DNA of 64,000 bases from Empedobacter stercoris. GTDB lineage: Bacteria; Bacteroidota; Bacteroidia; Flavobacteriales; Weeksellaceae. The position numbers were made by a program, and so were the translations under genes. This document shows, piece after piece, positions 27,960-35,758 of the stretch; within the stretch, counting starts at the first letter, position 1; every line of letters starts with the position of its first letter. The stretch is taken from assembly GCF_965137335.1 (NCBI RefSeq), contig NZ_CBCRZD010000005.1; one strand, written 5' to 3'. Under the pieces are notes generated by a model. The model did not search any database and was not told the DNA's origin. It saw only the letters and a list, made by a program, of their open reading frames with translations.

Positions 27960-29468
27960 ATGGCAAAAGAAGTTCGTGTAAGATTTGCGCCAAGTCCAAC
28001 AGGTGCTTTACACATCGGAGGAGTCCGTACAGCGTTATACAATTATCTTTTCGCAAAACATAATAATGGGAAATTCTTATTAAGAATTGAGGACACAGAC
28101 CAAACACGTTATGTAGAAGGTGCTGAGCAATATATTATTGATTCGCTGAAATGGTTAGGTCTAACACCAGATGAAGGCGTTGGTTTTGGAGGAGATTTAG
28201 GACCTTATCGTCAATCAGAACGCAAAGAAATCTACAAAAAATATGTAGACGAATTGTTAGCGAATGGAAAAGCGTATTATGCATTTGATACAGCTGAAGA
28301 ATTAGATGCAGCTCGTGCAAAAGCAGAAGAAAATAAAGAAACTTTTATCTATAATTGGTCAACAAGAGGAAACTTAAAAAACTCGTTGTCGTTGACAGAA
28401 GCTGAGACAACAGAATTAATTGAAAATGAAACACCTTATGTTGTTCGTTTCAAAATTGATGATTCGCGTACAGTTCTATTGGATGATATGATTCGTGGAA
28501 AAATCTCGATTGATGCCTCTACATTAGACGATAAAGTATTGTTCAAATCAGACGGAATGCCAACCTATCATTTAGCAAATATTGTAGATGACCATTTGAT
28601 GGGAATTACACATGTGATTCGTGGTGAAGAGTGGTTGCCATCTATGGCGTTGCACGAATTATTATATGATGGTTTTGGTTGGGAAGCACCTCGCTTCGCT
28701 CATTTACCATTAATCTTGAAACCAGAAGGAAAAGGAAAATTGAGTAAACGTGATGGAGACAAACACGGATTCCCTGTATTTCCAATGGAATGGAAAACTG
28801 AAGAGGGAATTGCAAAAGGATATAAACAAGAAGGCTATTTTCCAGATGCGGTATTGAATATGTTAGCCTTATTAGGTTGGAATTCTGGAACAGATCAAGA
28901 GATTTTTACGATGGATGAATTAATTCAATTGTTTTCATTAGAAAAAGTTTCGAAATCAGGCGCTCGTTTTTCTCCAGAAAAAGCAACTTGGTTCAATCAT
29001 CAATATTTACAACTAAAATCTGTTGAAGAATTATTACCATCTTTTGAGGAAGTTTTGAAAGAAAATGGAATTGAAGCAGACGCTTCTCTGGATGCAAAAG
29101 TTGTAGAATTATTAAAAGAAAGAGCAAATTTTGTAAAAGATATTTTCGATCAAGGACAATTCTTTTATATAGCTCCTACATCATACGAAGAAAAAGCGTC
29201 TAAAAAAGCGTGGAAAGAAGATTCGAAAGAGATTTTGAATAAATTTATTGAAGTTTTAAATTCGTCTGAATTTGATGCTGAAACACTACACGATGCGATG
29301 GCTAATTTTGTTACAACTCAAGAAATTGGGTTTGGTAAAATTGGAATGCCTTTACGTCTTAGTTTAGTTGGTGCGTTACAAGGACCTGATGTTCCTGTAA
29401 TTATGTCAATTTTAGGAAAAGATGAAACTATTGCACGTATCAACAAGGCAATTGAAGTTTTAGGATAA
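27960..29468 (+). CDS. gltX: Glutamyl-tRNA synthetase
   Basis: This 502-residue class I synthetase charges tRNA-Glu. The signature FAPSPTGALHIGGVRTALYN (HIGH region) starts at about residue 8, and the KMSKS loop reads KLSKRDG. The C-terminal anticodon-binding helical domain is complete. The ATG at 27960 is used; an in-frame TTG three codons earlier is less likely. Monocistronic with a strong terminator. Confidence 0.97.
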   Translation: MAKEVRVRFAPSPTGALHIGGVRTALYNYLFAKHNNGKFLLRIEDTDQTRYVEGAEQYIIDSLKWLGLTPDEGVGFGGDLGPYRQSERKEIYKKYVDELLANGKAYYAFDTAEELDAARAKAEENKETFIYNWSTRGNLKNSLSLTEAETTELIENETPYVVRFKIDDSRTVLLDDMIRGKISIDASTLDDKVLFKSDGMPTYHLANIVDDHLMGITHVIRGEEWLPSMALHELLYDGFGWEAPRFAHLPLILKPEGKGKLSKRDGDKHGFPVFPMEWKTEEGIAKGYKQEGYFPDAVLNMLALLGWNSGTDQEIFTMDELIQLFSLEKVSKSGARFSPEKATWFNHQYLQLKSVEELLPSFEEVLKENGIEADASLDAKVVELLKERANFVKDIFDQGQFFYIAPTSYEEKASKKAWKEDSKEILNKFIEVLNSSEFDAETLHDAMANFVTTQEIGFGKIGMPLRLSLVGALQGPDVPVIMSILGKDETIARINKAIEVLG

Positions 29469-29489
29469 TATTATTTCTATCATAAATAC

Positions 29490-29518
29490 AAAAGCCATTT
29501 GCATTGCAAATGGCTTTT
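29490..29518. terminator. Bidirectional terminator gltX/DUF779
   Basis: Perfect 13-bp stem AAAAGCCATTTGC/GCAAATGGCTTTT with a 3-base loop and T-run between convergent genes. Confidence 0.88.
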
Positions 29519-29522
29519 TCTA

Positions 29523-29894
29523 TTATAAATTGGTTTTGACATCTTCTAACCGACCAAGTTCATCTTGCGTAAAAAGCGTATAATTAACTTTGAATGTTTT
29601 TCCAAGCGGAACTTCTAACGAAAATCCTCCTGCTCCAATTGCTTCAATTACATCTAATTCGAAATGAGCATATTTCCAATATTCAAATAAATCTTTATCC
29701 ACCCAAAATTCGACATTGTCAATCTCTCCAATACAAACATCTTTATAACGAAGATAATATTCGCCTTTTCTAAAACATTGCGGCTGTGTTCCTTCACAAC
29801 AACCACCAGCTTGATAAAGCATCAAATCACCATACTTTTCTTTCAATTCTTGAAGAAGATTTTTCGCTTTTTCTGTTGCATCCACTCTTTTCAT
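29523..29894 (-). CDS. DUF779 protein
   Basis: This 123-residue cytosolic protein belongs to DUF779, a family regularly encoded next to an aldehyde dehydrogenase. The conserved core has YQAGGCCEGTQPQC, a Cys-rich segment that could bind metal or be redox active. It starts 34 bases after the dehydrogenase stop on the same strand, so the two are probably co-transcribed. Its biochemical activity is unknown. Confidence 0.85.
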   Translation of the reverse strand: MKRVDATEKAKNLLQELKEKYGDLMLYQAGGCCEGTQPQCFRKGEYYLRYKDVCIGEIDNVEFWVDKDLFEYWKYAHFELDVIEAIGAGGFSLEVPLGKTFKVNYTLFTQDELGRLEDVKTNL

Positions 29895-29928
29895 ATTGTT
29901 TTTTTTTAGATGATTTGATCATGTTCTA

Positions 29929-31434
29929 TTAAAAGAATCCTAATTTCTTTTTACTATAAGAAACTAACATATTTTTTGTTTGACGATAATGATCTAACAT
30001 CATTTTATGATTTTCGCGACCAATACCTGACAATTTATATCCACCAAATGGAGCACCTGCAGGATAGCTATGGTATTGATTTACCCAAACACGACCTGCC
30101 TGAATTGCTCTTGGAACTTGGTACAACTGATGTGCATCTCTTGTCCAAACTCCAGCACCTAATCCATAAATCGTATCATTGGCAATTGCAATCGCTTCAG
30201 CCTCATCCTTAAAAGTAGTTACAGCTAAAACAGGTCCAAAAATTTCTTCTTGGAAAACACGCATTTTATTATGACCTTTTAACAAAGTTGGTTTGATATA
30301 GTATCCGTTTTCGATATCTCCTTGTAAATGATTCGCATCTCCACCTGTTAATACTTCTGCACCTTCTTCTTTACCAAGTTTAATATAACCTAAAATTTTA
30401 TCATATTGAATTTGTGACGCTTGAGCACCAATCATTGTTTCTGGATCAAGTGGGTTTCCTGCTTTAATGGCGTTTACACGTTCTACAACTCGAGCAATAA
30501 ATTTCTCGTAAATAGATTCTTGAATTAATAAACGAGAAGGGCATGTACAAATTTCACCTTGGTTCAAAGCAAACAATACAGCTCCCTCAATCGCTTTATC
30601 CAGAAAATCATCATCATGATCCATTACCGACTCAAAGAACACATTAGGCGATTTGCCTCCTAATTCTAATGTAACTGGAATAATATTTTCTGTTGCATAC
30701 TGCATTACAAAACGACCTGTTGCAGTAGAACCCGTAAAAGCAGCTTTAGATATTTTCGGATTTGTAACCAATGCACGACCTAACTCACTTCCAAAACCAT
30801 TCACAATATTCAAAACGCCTGGAGGCAATAAATCGCCAATGATTTCAATTAAGAATAATATTGAAATAGGTGTTGATTCGGCTGGTTTTAATACGATACA
30901 ATTCCCCGCAGCTAAAGCTGGAGCTAATTTCCAAACAGCCATTAAGATTGGAAAATTCCAAGGAATAATTTGCGCCACTACACCAATTGGTTCATGAACA
31001 ATAATCGAAACTGTATCTTTATCAAGTTCATTTAAAGAACCTTCTTCAGCACGAATTACAGAAGCAAAATATCTGAAATGATCAATTGCTAAAGGAATAT
31101 CTGCATTTAATGTTTCGCGAACAGGTTTTCCATTATCATATGTTTCTACAGCAGCAATATCTTGTAAATGTTGCTCCATTCTATCAGCTATTTTATTTAA
31201 GATTAAACTCCTTTCTGTTGCAGAAGTTTGACTCCAAGATTTAAAAGCTTCGTGTGCTGCATCAACAGCTAAACTTATATCATCTTCAGATGAATGTGCA
31301 GCTTGTGTGAAAACTTTTCCTGTTAATGGTGTCACAACATCAAAATATTTTCCTGATTTTGGTGCCGTAAATTTTCCATTAATATAATTGTCATAGTGCG
31401 CTTTGAAAGCTGGTAGATTTACTAAATTTGACAT
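29929..31434 (-). CDS. NAD(P)-dependent aldehyde dehydrogenase
   Basis: This 501-residue ALDH superfamily enzyme oxidises aldehydes to acids. The general base Glu257 is in LELGGKSPN and the catalytic Cys296 in NQGEICTCPSR. The NAD-binding stretch IIPWNFPILMAVWKLAPAL and GSTATGR are intact. It closely resembles the acetaldehyde/ExaC-type dehydrogenases that pair with DUF779. It is the last core gene before ssrA and divergent from it. Confidence 0.93.
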   Translation of the reverse strand: MSNLVNLPAFKAHYDNYINGKFTAPKSGKYFDVVTPLTGKVFTQAAHSSEDDISLAVDAAHEAFKSWSQTSATERSLILNKIADRMEQHLQDIAAVETYDNGKPVRETLNADIPLAIDHFRYFASVIRAEEGSLNELDKDTVSIIVHEPIGVVAQIIPWNFPILMAVWKLAPALAAGNCIVLKPAESTPISILFLIEIIGDLLPPGVLNIVNGFGSELGRALVTNPKISKAAFTGSTATGRFVMQYATENIIPVTLELGGKSPNVFFESVMDHDDDFLDKAIEGAVLFALNQGEICTCPSRLLIQESIYEKFIARVVERVNAIKAGNPLDPETMIGAQASQIQYDKILGYIKLGKEEGAEVLTGGDANHLQGDIENGYYIKPTLLKGHNKMRVFQEEIFGPVLAVTTFKDEAEAIAIANDTIYGLGAGVWTRDAHQLYQVPRAIQAGRVWVNQYHSYPAGAPFGGYKLSGIGRENHKMMLDHYRQTKNMLVSYSKKKLGFF

Positions 31435-31531
31435 ATTTTTGTGTTTTTAAATTTTTTACTTGTTCTAATTTAAAAATTTATATTGAATAAGTATGTTTAG
31501 AAAAAGTTAATTCTAATTGGTATAAAATTTG

Positions 31532-31539
31532 TACATTTG
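31532..31539 (+). promoter_or_regulatory. Putative promoter of ssrA
   Basis: TACATTTG matches the Bacteroidota -7 box TAnnTTTG and lies 37 bases before the mature tmRNA 5' end, leaving a short leader for RNase P removal. Upstream ATTGG at 31516-31520 is too close to be a clean -33. Confidence 0.45.
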
Positions 31540-31576
31540 GAATCCGTCAATTATTGAATTGACCATTTACTAAAAA

Positions 31577-31973
31577 GGGGCTGACTGGTTTTGACAGCAG
31601 GGCCAATGGGTAAGTAAGCATGTAGTGATAGGTTGTGTACTCACTTTAATCAGGCACTTCAACTTTTTAACTGGCAACGAAGAGTACGCTTTAGCTGCAT
31701 AATTCTGAATTTTAGTAAGAATTCGCCACGTCTATACAAGGTATAGAAGCTGAATGTTCCTCAAAAGCCTTGACTTACGGCGTTTGATAAAGGAACACGG
31801 GAAAGTAAGAATAGAAACCTTAGTGCATCGGATAGGTTTCGAGATTTTAGATGATAAGCGAATGACAGAGTGTTTGTTCTCAGGATTTCGTCGAAAATTA
31901 AGAATAGACTAAACATGTAGAAAGCTTATTTGTTGCTTGTTTGGACGCGGGTTCGAATCCCGCCAGCTCCACA
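31577..31973 (+). ncRNA. ssrA: Transfer-messenger RNA (tmRNA)
   Basis: One-piece tmRNA that rescues stalled ribosomes. The 5' GGGGCTG (31577-31583) pairs with CAGCTCC (31964-31970) to form the acceptor stem with one G-U pair. The T arm contains GTTCGAATCC (31951-31960). The reading frame 31673-31702 encodes the tag GNEEYALAA followed by TAA, ending in the usual ALAA degron. The 3' CCA is not fully encoded: the bases after the discriminator A are CAA. Pseudoknot-forming repeats fill the middle. It borders the conjugative element and is a classic integration target. Confidence 0.95.
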
Positions 31974-32015
31974 AACACCATTGATAATCAATTATTTAAA
32001 ACAAAAAGGGACTAA

Positions 32016-32050
32016 AACAGGGACTTTTGAAAAAATCAAAAGTCCCTGTT
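32016..32050. terminator. Bidirectional terminator after ssrA
   Basis: Perfect 15-bp stem AACAGGGACTTTTGA/TCAAAAGTCCCTGTT with loop AAAAA. It follows ssrA on the plus strand and ends the minus-strand accessory genes. A partial extra copy of the left arm (GGGACTAAAACAGGGAC) precedes it. Confidence 0.85.
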
Positions 32051-32074
32051 CAATTTTTGTTTGGATCTTTTTCG

Positions 32075-32275
32075 TCAAAAATTAGATTTTTTAACCCAAG
32101 AAATACATTTTTTTATTTCTTCTATTTTTGAAGCTACTTCAATTAAATCTGAATTAATGTCTAAACGTTCAGATTCATTAAGTTCATCATTAGATAAATC
32201 ACTTTCTAAATACGATTGTCCTCTTTCAAATTCACTTAAAAGGATTGTCAAATATTTTAAAGTTTGTTCTTTCAT
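32075..32275 (-). CDS. Small acidic helical protein
   Basis: This 66-residue protein of unknown function is predicted to be two helices (about 3-25 and 35-62), acidic, with no membrane segment. It is the last gene of the minus-strand accessory row and the closest to ssrA. Translation support comes from its leader, which shares the TCTCA ... TAATACTATG arrangement with its neighbours and contains an AAGGAG word. Confidence 0.55.
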   Translation of the reverse strand: MKEQTLKYLTILLSEFERGQSYLESDLSNDELNESERLDINSDLIEVASKIEEIKKCISWVKKSNF

Positions 32276-32315
32276 AGTATTAGATATGTTGGTTAATTTC
32301 TCCTTTTTTGAGATT
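32276..32315 (-). promoter_or_regulatory. Recurring TAATCTCA leader, copy 1
   Basis: Long-form leader on the minus strand: AATCTCAAAAAAGGAG, then about 13 bases with AACCAAC, then TAATACTATG including the start codon of the 66-residue gene. Confidence 0.5.
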
Positions 32316-32322
32316 GGTTAGT

Positions 32323-32562
32323 TTAATTATTCCTAAAAATTCGTACTCCACCATTTTTATAGTAATTTTCAATTTCATTTTCTGAAATTGAATCTGCAAT
32401 CTTTTCATTTAATACTTCATCAGTTCTACCACAAGAGCTACATTCTCCTGTATCAAACATCATATCATTATATATTTTATGATTACCTTTTTCCTTTAAA
32501 CAATCTTCACAATAGTTTTTCTTTTCATCTTCTGTGAAAAACTTAATATTTATATCTTTCAT
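32323..32562 (-). CDS. Small zinc-ribbon protein
   Basis: This 79-residue cytosolic protein has two Cys pairs, CEDC (about residue 18-21) and CSSC (about 38-41), spaced as in a zinc ribbon. The family is not recognised. Such small zinc proteins in mobile elements may bind nucleic acid or a protein partner; this is inference. It is in the row of minus-strand accessory genes sharing a leader. Confidence 0.6.
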   Translation of the reverse strand: MKDINIKFFTEDEKKNYCEDCLKEKGNHKIYNDMMFDTGECSSCGRTDEVLNEKIADSISENEIENYYKNGGVRIFRNN

Positions 32563-32602
32563 AATATTGATTTTGTTGGTTTTACGCTCTATTTTTGAGA
32601 TT
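32563..32602 (-). promoter_or_regulatory. Recurring TAATCTCA leader, copy 2
   Basis: Minus strand: TAATCTCAAAAATAGAGCG, then TAAAACCAAC, then AATATTATG. The first TAA is the stop codon of the upstream gene. Confidence 0.5.
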
Positions 32603-32792
32603 ATTTATATATTAAATAAGCAAGCTGAAACATTGTCTTAGCTTTATATTGTTTTTTTAATTGAAAAACATATTTTTCTACTGAACTAAGAGAATTAGTT
32701 TGAAAATCATTTTCTTTCAAATATTCAGATATTTCATTTAAAGAATAACCTTTATTTAGCAGTTCAATTATTTTTTTTTTATAGTCTTTCAT
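32601..32792 (-). CDS. Small LuxR-type HTH-like protein
   Basis: This 63-residue protein resembles an isolated GerE/LuxR-type helix-turn-helix domain. GYSLNEISEYLKEN would be the scaffold helices, and LSSVEKYVFQLKKQYKAKT corresponds to the usual S-x-x-T-V-x-x-H-x-x-x-I-x-x-K-L recognition stretch, ending FQLAYLIYK. It is probably a small DNA-binding regulator of the element. No sensor domain is present. Confidence 0.6.
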   Translation of the reverse strand: MKDYKKKIIELLNKGYSLNEISEYLKENDFQTNSLSSVEKYVFQLKKQYKAKTMFQLAYLIYK

Positions 32793-32832
32793 AGTATTAG
32801 ATTAGTTGGTTTTACGCTCGTTTTTTGAGATT
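32793..32832 (-). promoter_or_regulatory. Recurring TAATCTCA leader, copy 3
   Basis: Minus strand: TAATCTCAAAAAACGAGCG, then TAAAACCAACTAATC, then TAATACTATG. The TAA is the stop codon of the 174-residue gene upstream. Contains CTC-N7-GAG. Confidence 0.55.
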
Positions 32833-33355
32833 AATTTTGTTTTAAAAACTGATTAATAAGAATTATTAATTCTTCTTTAGTCCCTTTAAAATCACCTGTT
32901 AGAAAACTCATATATTCTAAATTAAATTGGTCAGCAAAATTATCATTAGGTTCATCATTAATGAATGTTTCTAAATTTTTGGCATCCTCTTCTGAAAACA
33001 ATTTTTCGCTAAATTTTTCTATTGAAAAATTATAACCACTCCTATTATGTTTTCCGTTCCAAGTTGTAATATCATCTATTGAATATTTACTTTTATTATT
33101 TGAAAAAGTATTTAATTCAATCATCATATTATTGTTTGATCCTGCCTGTTCTTTTTTTGCATGACGAACAAGTTTAGCTACCTCCGATTTAAGATAATTA
33201 GAATCTAATTCTTTTCTAACTGCCTTTAATGAGTTAGAATATTTATCTTCTAAACCTTGTACAAGACCTGTTTCATCACCATCACTATTTGATGTAAAGA
33301 AATCCCAAAGTTCAACAAGAGTTTCTTTAATTTCTATTAAATCTTTTGTTTTCAT
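32831..33355 (-). CDS. Hypothetical element protein, 174 residues
   Basis: I do not recognise this protein. It is hydrophilic, mostly helical and acidic, with no signal peptide or membrane segment. It is in the row of minus-strand accessory genes, preceded by a short-form leader with AAACGGAG three bases from the ATG, a good ribosome binding site. Confidence 0.65.
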   Translation of the reverse strand: MKTKDLIEIKETLVELWDFFTSNSDGDETGLVQGLEDKYSNSLKAVRKELDSNYLKSEVAKLVRHAKKEQAGSNNNMMIELNTFSNNKSKYSIDDITTWNGKHNRSGYNFSIEKFSEKLFSEEDAKNLETFINDEPNDNFADQFNLEYMSFLTGDFKGTKEELIILINQFLKQN

Positions 33356-33375
33356 ATTCTCCGTTTATTGAGATT
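33356..33375 (-). promoter_or_regulatory. Recurring TAATCTCA leader, short form, copy 4
   Basis: Minus strand: AATCTCAATAAACGGAGAAT immediately followed by ATG of the 174-residue gene. Confidence 0.5.
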
Positions 33376-33602
33376 TAAAAATTGAGTAAAAATTTTTCTA
33401 AATTATCTGCATCTAGATCATAAATGAATGATTTTGCATCCTTGTTACATTCATACATAAATTTTGATAACAAGTGATTTCCCATACTATTATTGCCCCA
33501 AACACGATAAAATACATCTTTGATGTAAGTATCATCTTGTTCTTTTAGTCTTTCTAAGCTGATACACTTAGCACCAAAAGAAAGTAATATTTTATAATCC
33601 AT
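33375..33602 (-). CDS. Hypothetical element protein, 75 residues
   Basis: Unrecognised small cytosolic protein with mixed alpha/beta character (CISLERLKEQDDTYIKDVF, then a helical C-terminus). It starts right after the higA stop through a short-form leader, so it may be co-transcribed with the toxin-antitoxin pair. Confidence 0.55.
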   Translation of the reverse strand: MDYKILLSFGAKCISLERLKEQDDTYIKDVFYRVWGNNSMGNHLLSKFMYECNKDAKSFIYDLDADNLEKFLLNF

Positions 33603-33622
33603 ATTGTCCGTTATTTGAGATT
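33603..33622 (-). promoter_or_regulatory. Recurring TAATCTCA leader, short form, copy 5
   Basis: Minus strand: TCTCAAATAACGGACAAT then ATG, starting directly at the TAA stop codon of higA. Confidence 0.5.
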
Positions 33623-33926
33623 ATACATTGCAATATTCATATTGCTTTAATTCATCAAACTCATTAAATTCATTTTCAGCTTTTATTAAGTCATATTTGC
33701 GTTGTAACCTTAGCCAAAAGTCTGGATTTCCACCGAATACATAAGCTATTCTAATAGCTAAGTTTGGTGTAATATTTCCTCTTTTATTCATTACTTTAGA
33801 TACAGTAATACGTGAAACTTTTAATAATTTAGAAAAATCACTGATTGTTAAATTTTCATTTTCTAATAAATCATTCAATATTTCAGATGGATGAATATTA
33901 ATTTCTTTACTTCTTTTAGTAGTCAT
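33621..33926 (-). CDS. higA: HigA-family antitoxin
   Basis: This 101-residue XRE-type helix-turn-helix antitoxin (HigA/VapI family) has the conserved N-terminus HPSEILNDLLENENLTISDF, the HTH with ISDFSKLLKVSRITVSKVMN, and the diagnostic FGGNPDFWLRLQRKYDL. It neutralises the HigB RNase and probably represses the operon. It lies 24 bases after higB, the toxin-first order typical of hig modules. Confidence 0.9.
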   Translation of the reverse strand: MTTKRSKEINIHPSEILNDLLENENLTISDFSKLLKVSRITVSKVMNKRGNITPNLAIRIAYVFGGNPDFWLRLQRKYDLIKAENEFNEFDELKQYEYCNV

Positions 33927-33950
33927 AATAACGATCTTTTAAATTAATAA

Positions 33951-34241
33951 TTAATGATAATCTTCAAAATTGATGTCATAAGCAGCTTTAGCTTTATTAT
34001 CAAACCAAAAAGTGATCCGATAGTTCCCAGAAACTTTTAAAGCCCATTCCCCCTCTCTTTTACCTTTTAATGGATGTGGTTTATAAAACGGAATAGATAA
34101 TAAATCTTCGGGTACTTCTTCAAGTGAATCAATTACAAATAAAATACGTTTAATTTTATCTATAAATTTAGTAGGTAATTTATTAGTTTTATTATTTTCC
34201 CAAAGCTCTTTTAACCCTTTATGTTCAAATGAATTAATCAT
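33951..34241 (-). CDS. higB: HigB-family toxin (RelE superfamily mRNA interferase)
   Basis: This is a ribosome-dependent endoribonuclease toxin of 96 residues. The N-terminus FEHKGLKELWENN, the central PFYKPHPLKGKREGEWALKVSGNYRITFWF and the C-terminal DINFEDYH match the HigB/plasmid maintenance killer family, including Arg and His near the active site. The ATG at 34241 is chosen; an in-frame ATG at 34280 would add 13 hydrophobic residues unlike the family. The module probably stabilises the element. Confidence 0.9.
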   Translation of the reverse strand: MINSFEHKGLKELWENNKTNKLPTKFIDKIKRILFVIDSLEEVPEDLLSIPFYKPHPLKGKREGEWALKVSGNYRITFWFDNKAKAAYDINFEDYH

Positions 34242-34262
34242 AAATAATATATATATATACTG

Positions 34263-34293
34263 TAAATATACGATATACATTTTTAATGTGCAA
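34263..34293 (-). promoter_or_regulatory. Putative higBA promoter
   Basis: On the minus strand TATATTTA (34263-34270) resembles a -7 box, with TTGC (34290-34293) about 23 bases upstream as a possible -33. The same TCGTATATTTA word precedes the recombinase gene. Confidence 0.45.
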
Positions 34294-34297
34294 TATT

Positions 34298-34903
34298 TTA
34301 TTTTTTTAATCCCATTTCTTTAATTTCTTCATCAGTATGATTATCAAGTATTTTAACATAACGATAAAAAGTTGCCCTTGTTAATTGAAGTGGTTCATAA
34401 ATATCTTTTGGAGATTTAGAAACATCTTTATACAAACTTCTTAATATCAATAACTTTGAAATTTTTTCTTTTGTAAATCCTTTTGGTCGTCCGCCTTTTC
34501 TTCCCCTTGCTCGAGCAGATTGTAATCCTGCATTAGTTCTTTCTCTTATTAGTTCTCTTTCATATTCTGCTAAAGAAGCCATTATATTAACGAAAAGCCT
34601 ACCACTCATAGTGGAAGTATCTACACCATCAGAAATACCCCTTATAATTACTTTTTGTTCATTTAGACTAACTACTAAATCAATAATATGTCTTAAACTT
34701 CTTCCTAATCTATCTAATCTCCATACATAAACTTCATCGCCACTTCTTAAATGATTAAGCATGTTGTCAAGTTCTGGACGACTTTTAGTTGAGCCATTCA
34801 TTTTTTCTTGATAAATTCTTTCACAACCAACATTTTCTAAAGCTTCAATTTGTAAATCCAAATTTTGATCTTTCGTTGAAACTCGAGCATATCCAATTTT
34901 CAT
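34298..34903 (-). CDS. Serine recombinase (resolvase/invertase family)
   Basis: This is a 201-residue small serine recombinase. The catalytic Ser9 is in GYARVSTKDQNLDLQ. The active-site Arg residues are in VWRLDRLGRS, and the long E helix ends with ERELIRERTNAGLQSARARG. A C-terminal HTH (about 145-190) reads KDIYEPLQLTRATFYRY. This size class normally performs resolution or inversion, not integration into ssrA. The site it acts on is not known. It is transcribed toward higB with its own TATATTTA promoter-like word. Confidence 0.92.
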   Translation of the reverse strand: MKIGYARVSTKDQNLDLQIEALENVGCERIYQEKMNGSTKSRPELDNMLNHLRSGDEVYVWRLDRLGRSLRHIIDLVVSLNEQKVIIRGISDGVDTSTMSGRLFVNIMASLAEYERELIRERTNAGLQSARARGRKGGRPKGFTKEKISKLLILRSLYKDVSKSPKDIYEPLQLTRATFYRYVKILDNHTDEEIKEMGLKK

Positions 34904-34930
34904 AATTTGTTACATTAAACTCATAAGATA

Positions 34931-34938
34931 TAAATATA
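34931..34938 (-). promoter_or_regulatory. Putative -7 box of the recombinase gene
   Basis: Minus strand TATATTTA within TCGTATATTTA, the same word as before higB, 28 bases upstream of the recombinase ATG. Two ATGAGAT words lie just further upstream (34953 and 34966 region). Confidence 0.4.
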
Positions 34939-34989
34939 CGACACTATGATTAATGAGATGTGTTTATGAGATTTATTTAATCAAAAAAA

Positions 34990-35010
34990 GAGTATATATT
35001 TTATATACTC
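34990..35010 (-). terminator. AT-rich terminator hairpin
   Basis: GAGTATATA/TATATACTC with a 3-base loop; on the minus strand it is followed by seven T. It is a second terminator behind the lipoprotein gene and isolates the recombinase promoter. Confidence 0.6.
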
Positions 35011-35049
35011 CTATTAATCTCAATAAATGACCGTTTTATTGGAATAAAA

Positions 35050-35075
35050 AACGATCTCAAAAAAAAGAGATCGTT
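35050..35075 (-). terminator. Terminator of the lipoprotein gene
   Basis: AACGATCTC/GAGATCGTT (35050-35058 with 35067-35075) with a T-run on the minus strand, 60 bases past the stop. Confidence 0.65.
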
Positions 35076-35136
35076 CTTCATTATTTCGCTTTCAAATTAA
35101 ACGTTAAACATTAAATTTGAAAAACAAAAGTATATT

Positions 35137-35682
35137 TTATTTTTCACAATATACCCAACCCTTATTTTCAGTTTTTTTCAAACTAATTTTCTTCGTTTCA
35201 AAATCAGTTTTATCTTGTTCAAGTGCATCATAAAAAGGTGTTTTATTATCCTTTAAAAAAGTTACTGTAACTTCTGCAATATTCATAGATGGTATTTCTT
35301 GGATTGATCCTATTTTATCAATTTTTTTAGAATAAAGCATTACTTTATGAATAGTATTACCACCGTAAGATTCTTTTGATTCCAAAATATAAGGCTTAGC
35401 TTTATCAGTCAAAGAAACCAAGGTATATTTAGAATTAAACAAACTGCCTTTATCTTCTTTATCTTCTGTAAGAATTAAACCTTTTTTTACAAGATCCTCC
35501 ATCTTCAATTTATCTTCATCAGAAGAAAATGAAATCTTCCCAGTTTTTATTATTCCTTTACCATATAAAGGATCTATTTCTAAACATTCATTTATTAGTT
35601 TCTCAGTTTTTGATTCAGTTAATTTATCTGAACAAGAAAAAGCTAATAACGATAATAGACTAACTAATAATAATTTTTTCAT
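35137..35682 (-). CDS. Element-borne lipoprotein, unknown
   Basis: This lipoprotein of about 181 residues has a lipobox ending LLAFSC (Cys17 from the ATG at 35682). An in-frame ATG at 35709 would put nine extra residues before the signal peptide and is not favoured; AATCTCA occurs just before the chosen start. The mature part is mixed alpha/beta with a late Cys (WVYCEK). I do not recognise the family. Its role could be surface exclusion or envelope modification, but that is speculation. Confidence 0.65.
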   Translation of the reverse strand: MKKLLLVSLLSLLAFSCSDKLTESKTEKLINECLEIDPLYGKGIIKTGKISFSSDEDKLKMEDLVKKGLILTEDKEDKGSLFNSKYTLVSLTDKAKPYILESKESYGGNTIHKVMLYSKKIDKIGSIQEIPSMNIAEVTVTFLKDNKTPFYDALEQDKTDFETKKISLKKTENKGWVYCEK

Positions 35683-35758
35683 ATAATTAATTTGAGATTT
35701 GTTAAACATATTTTTCGGAAAACTAAAATCAAAACAATTTAATTGTTAAGTTTTCCAT

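Noticed and set aside
31941..31973. A separate tRNA gene at the T-arm-like sequence
   Set aside because: GTTCGAATCC belongs to the tRNA-like domain of tmRNA; no separate anticodon arm.
33951..34280. Longer HigB start at 34280
   Set aside because: The extra 13 residues are hydrophobic, not seen in the family, and overlap the promoter-like region.
34298..34903. Serine recombinase as the element's integrase at ssrA
   Set aside because: At 201 residues it is a resolvase/invertase type without the large C-terminal region of serine integrases, and ssrA sites are normally used by tyrosine recombinases.
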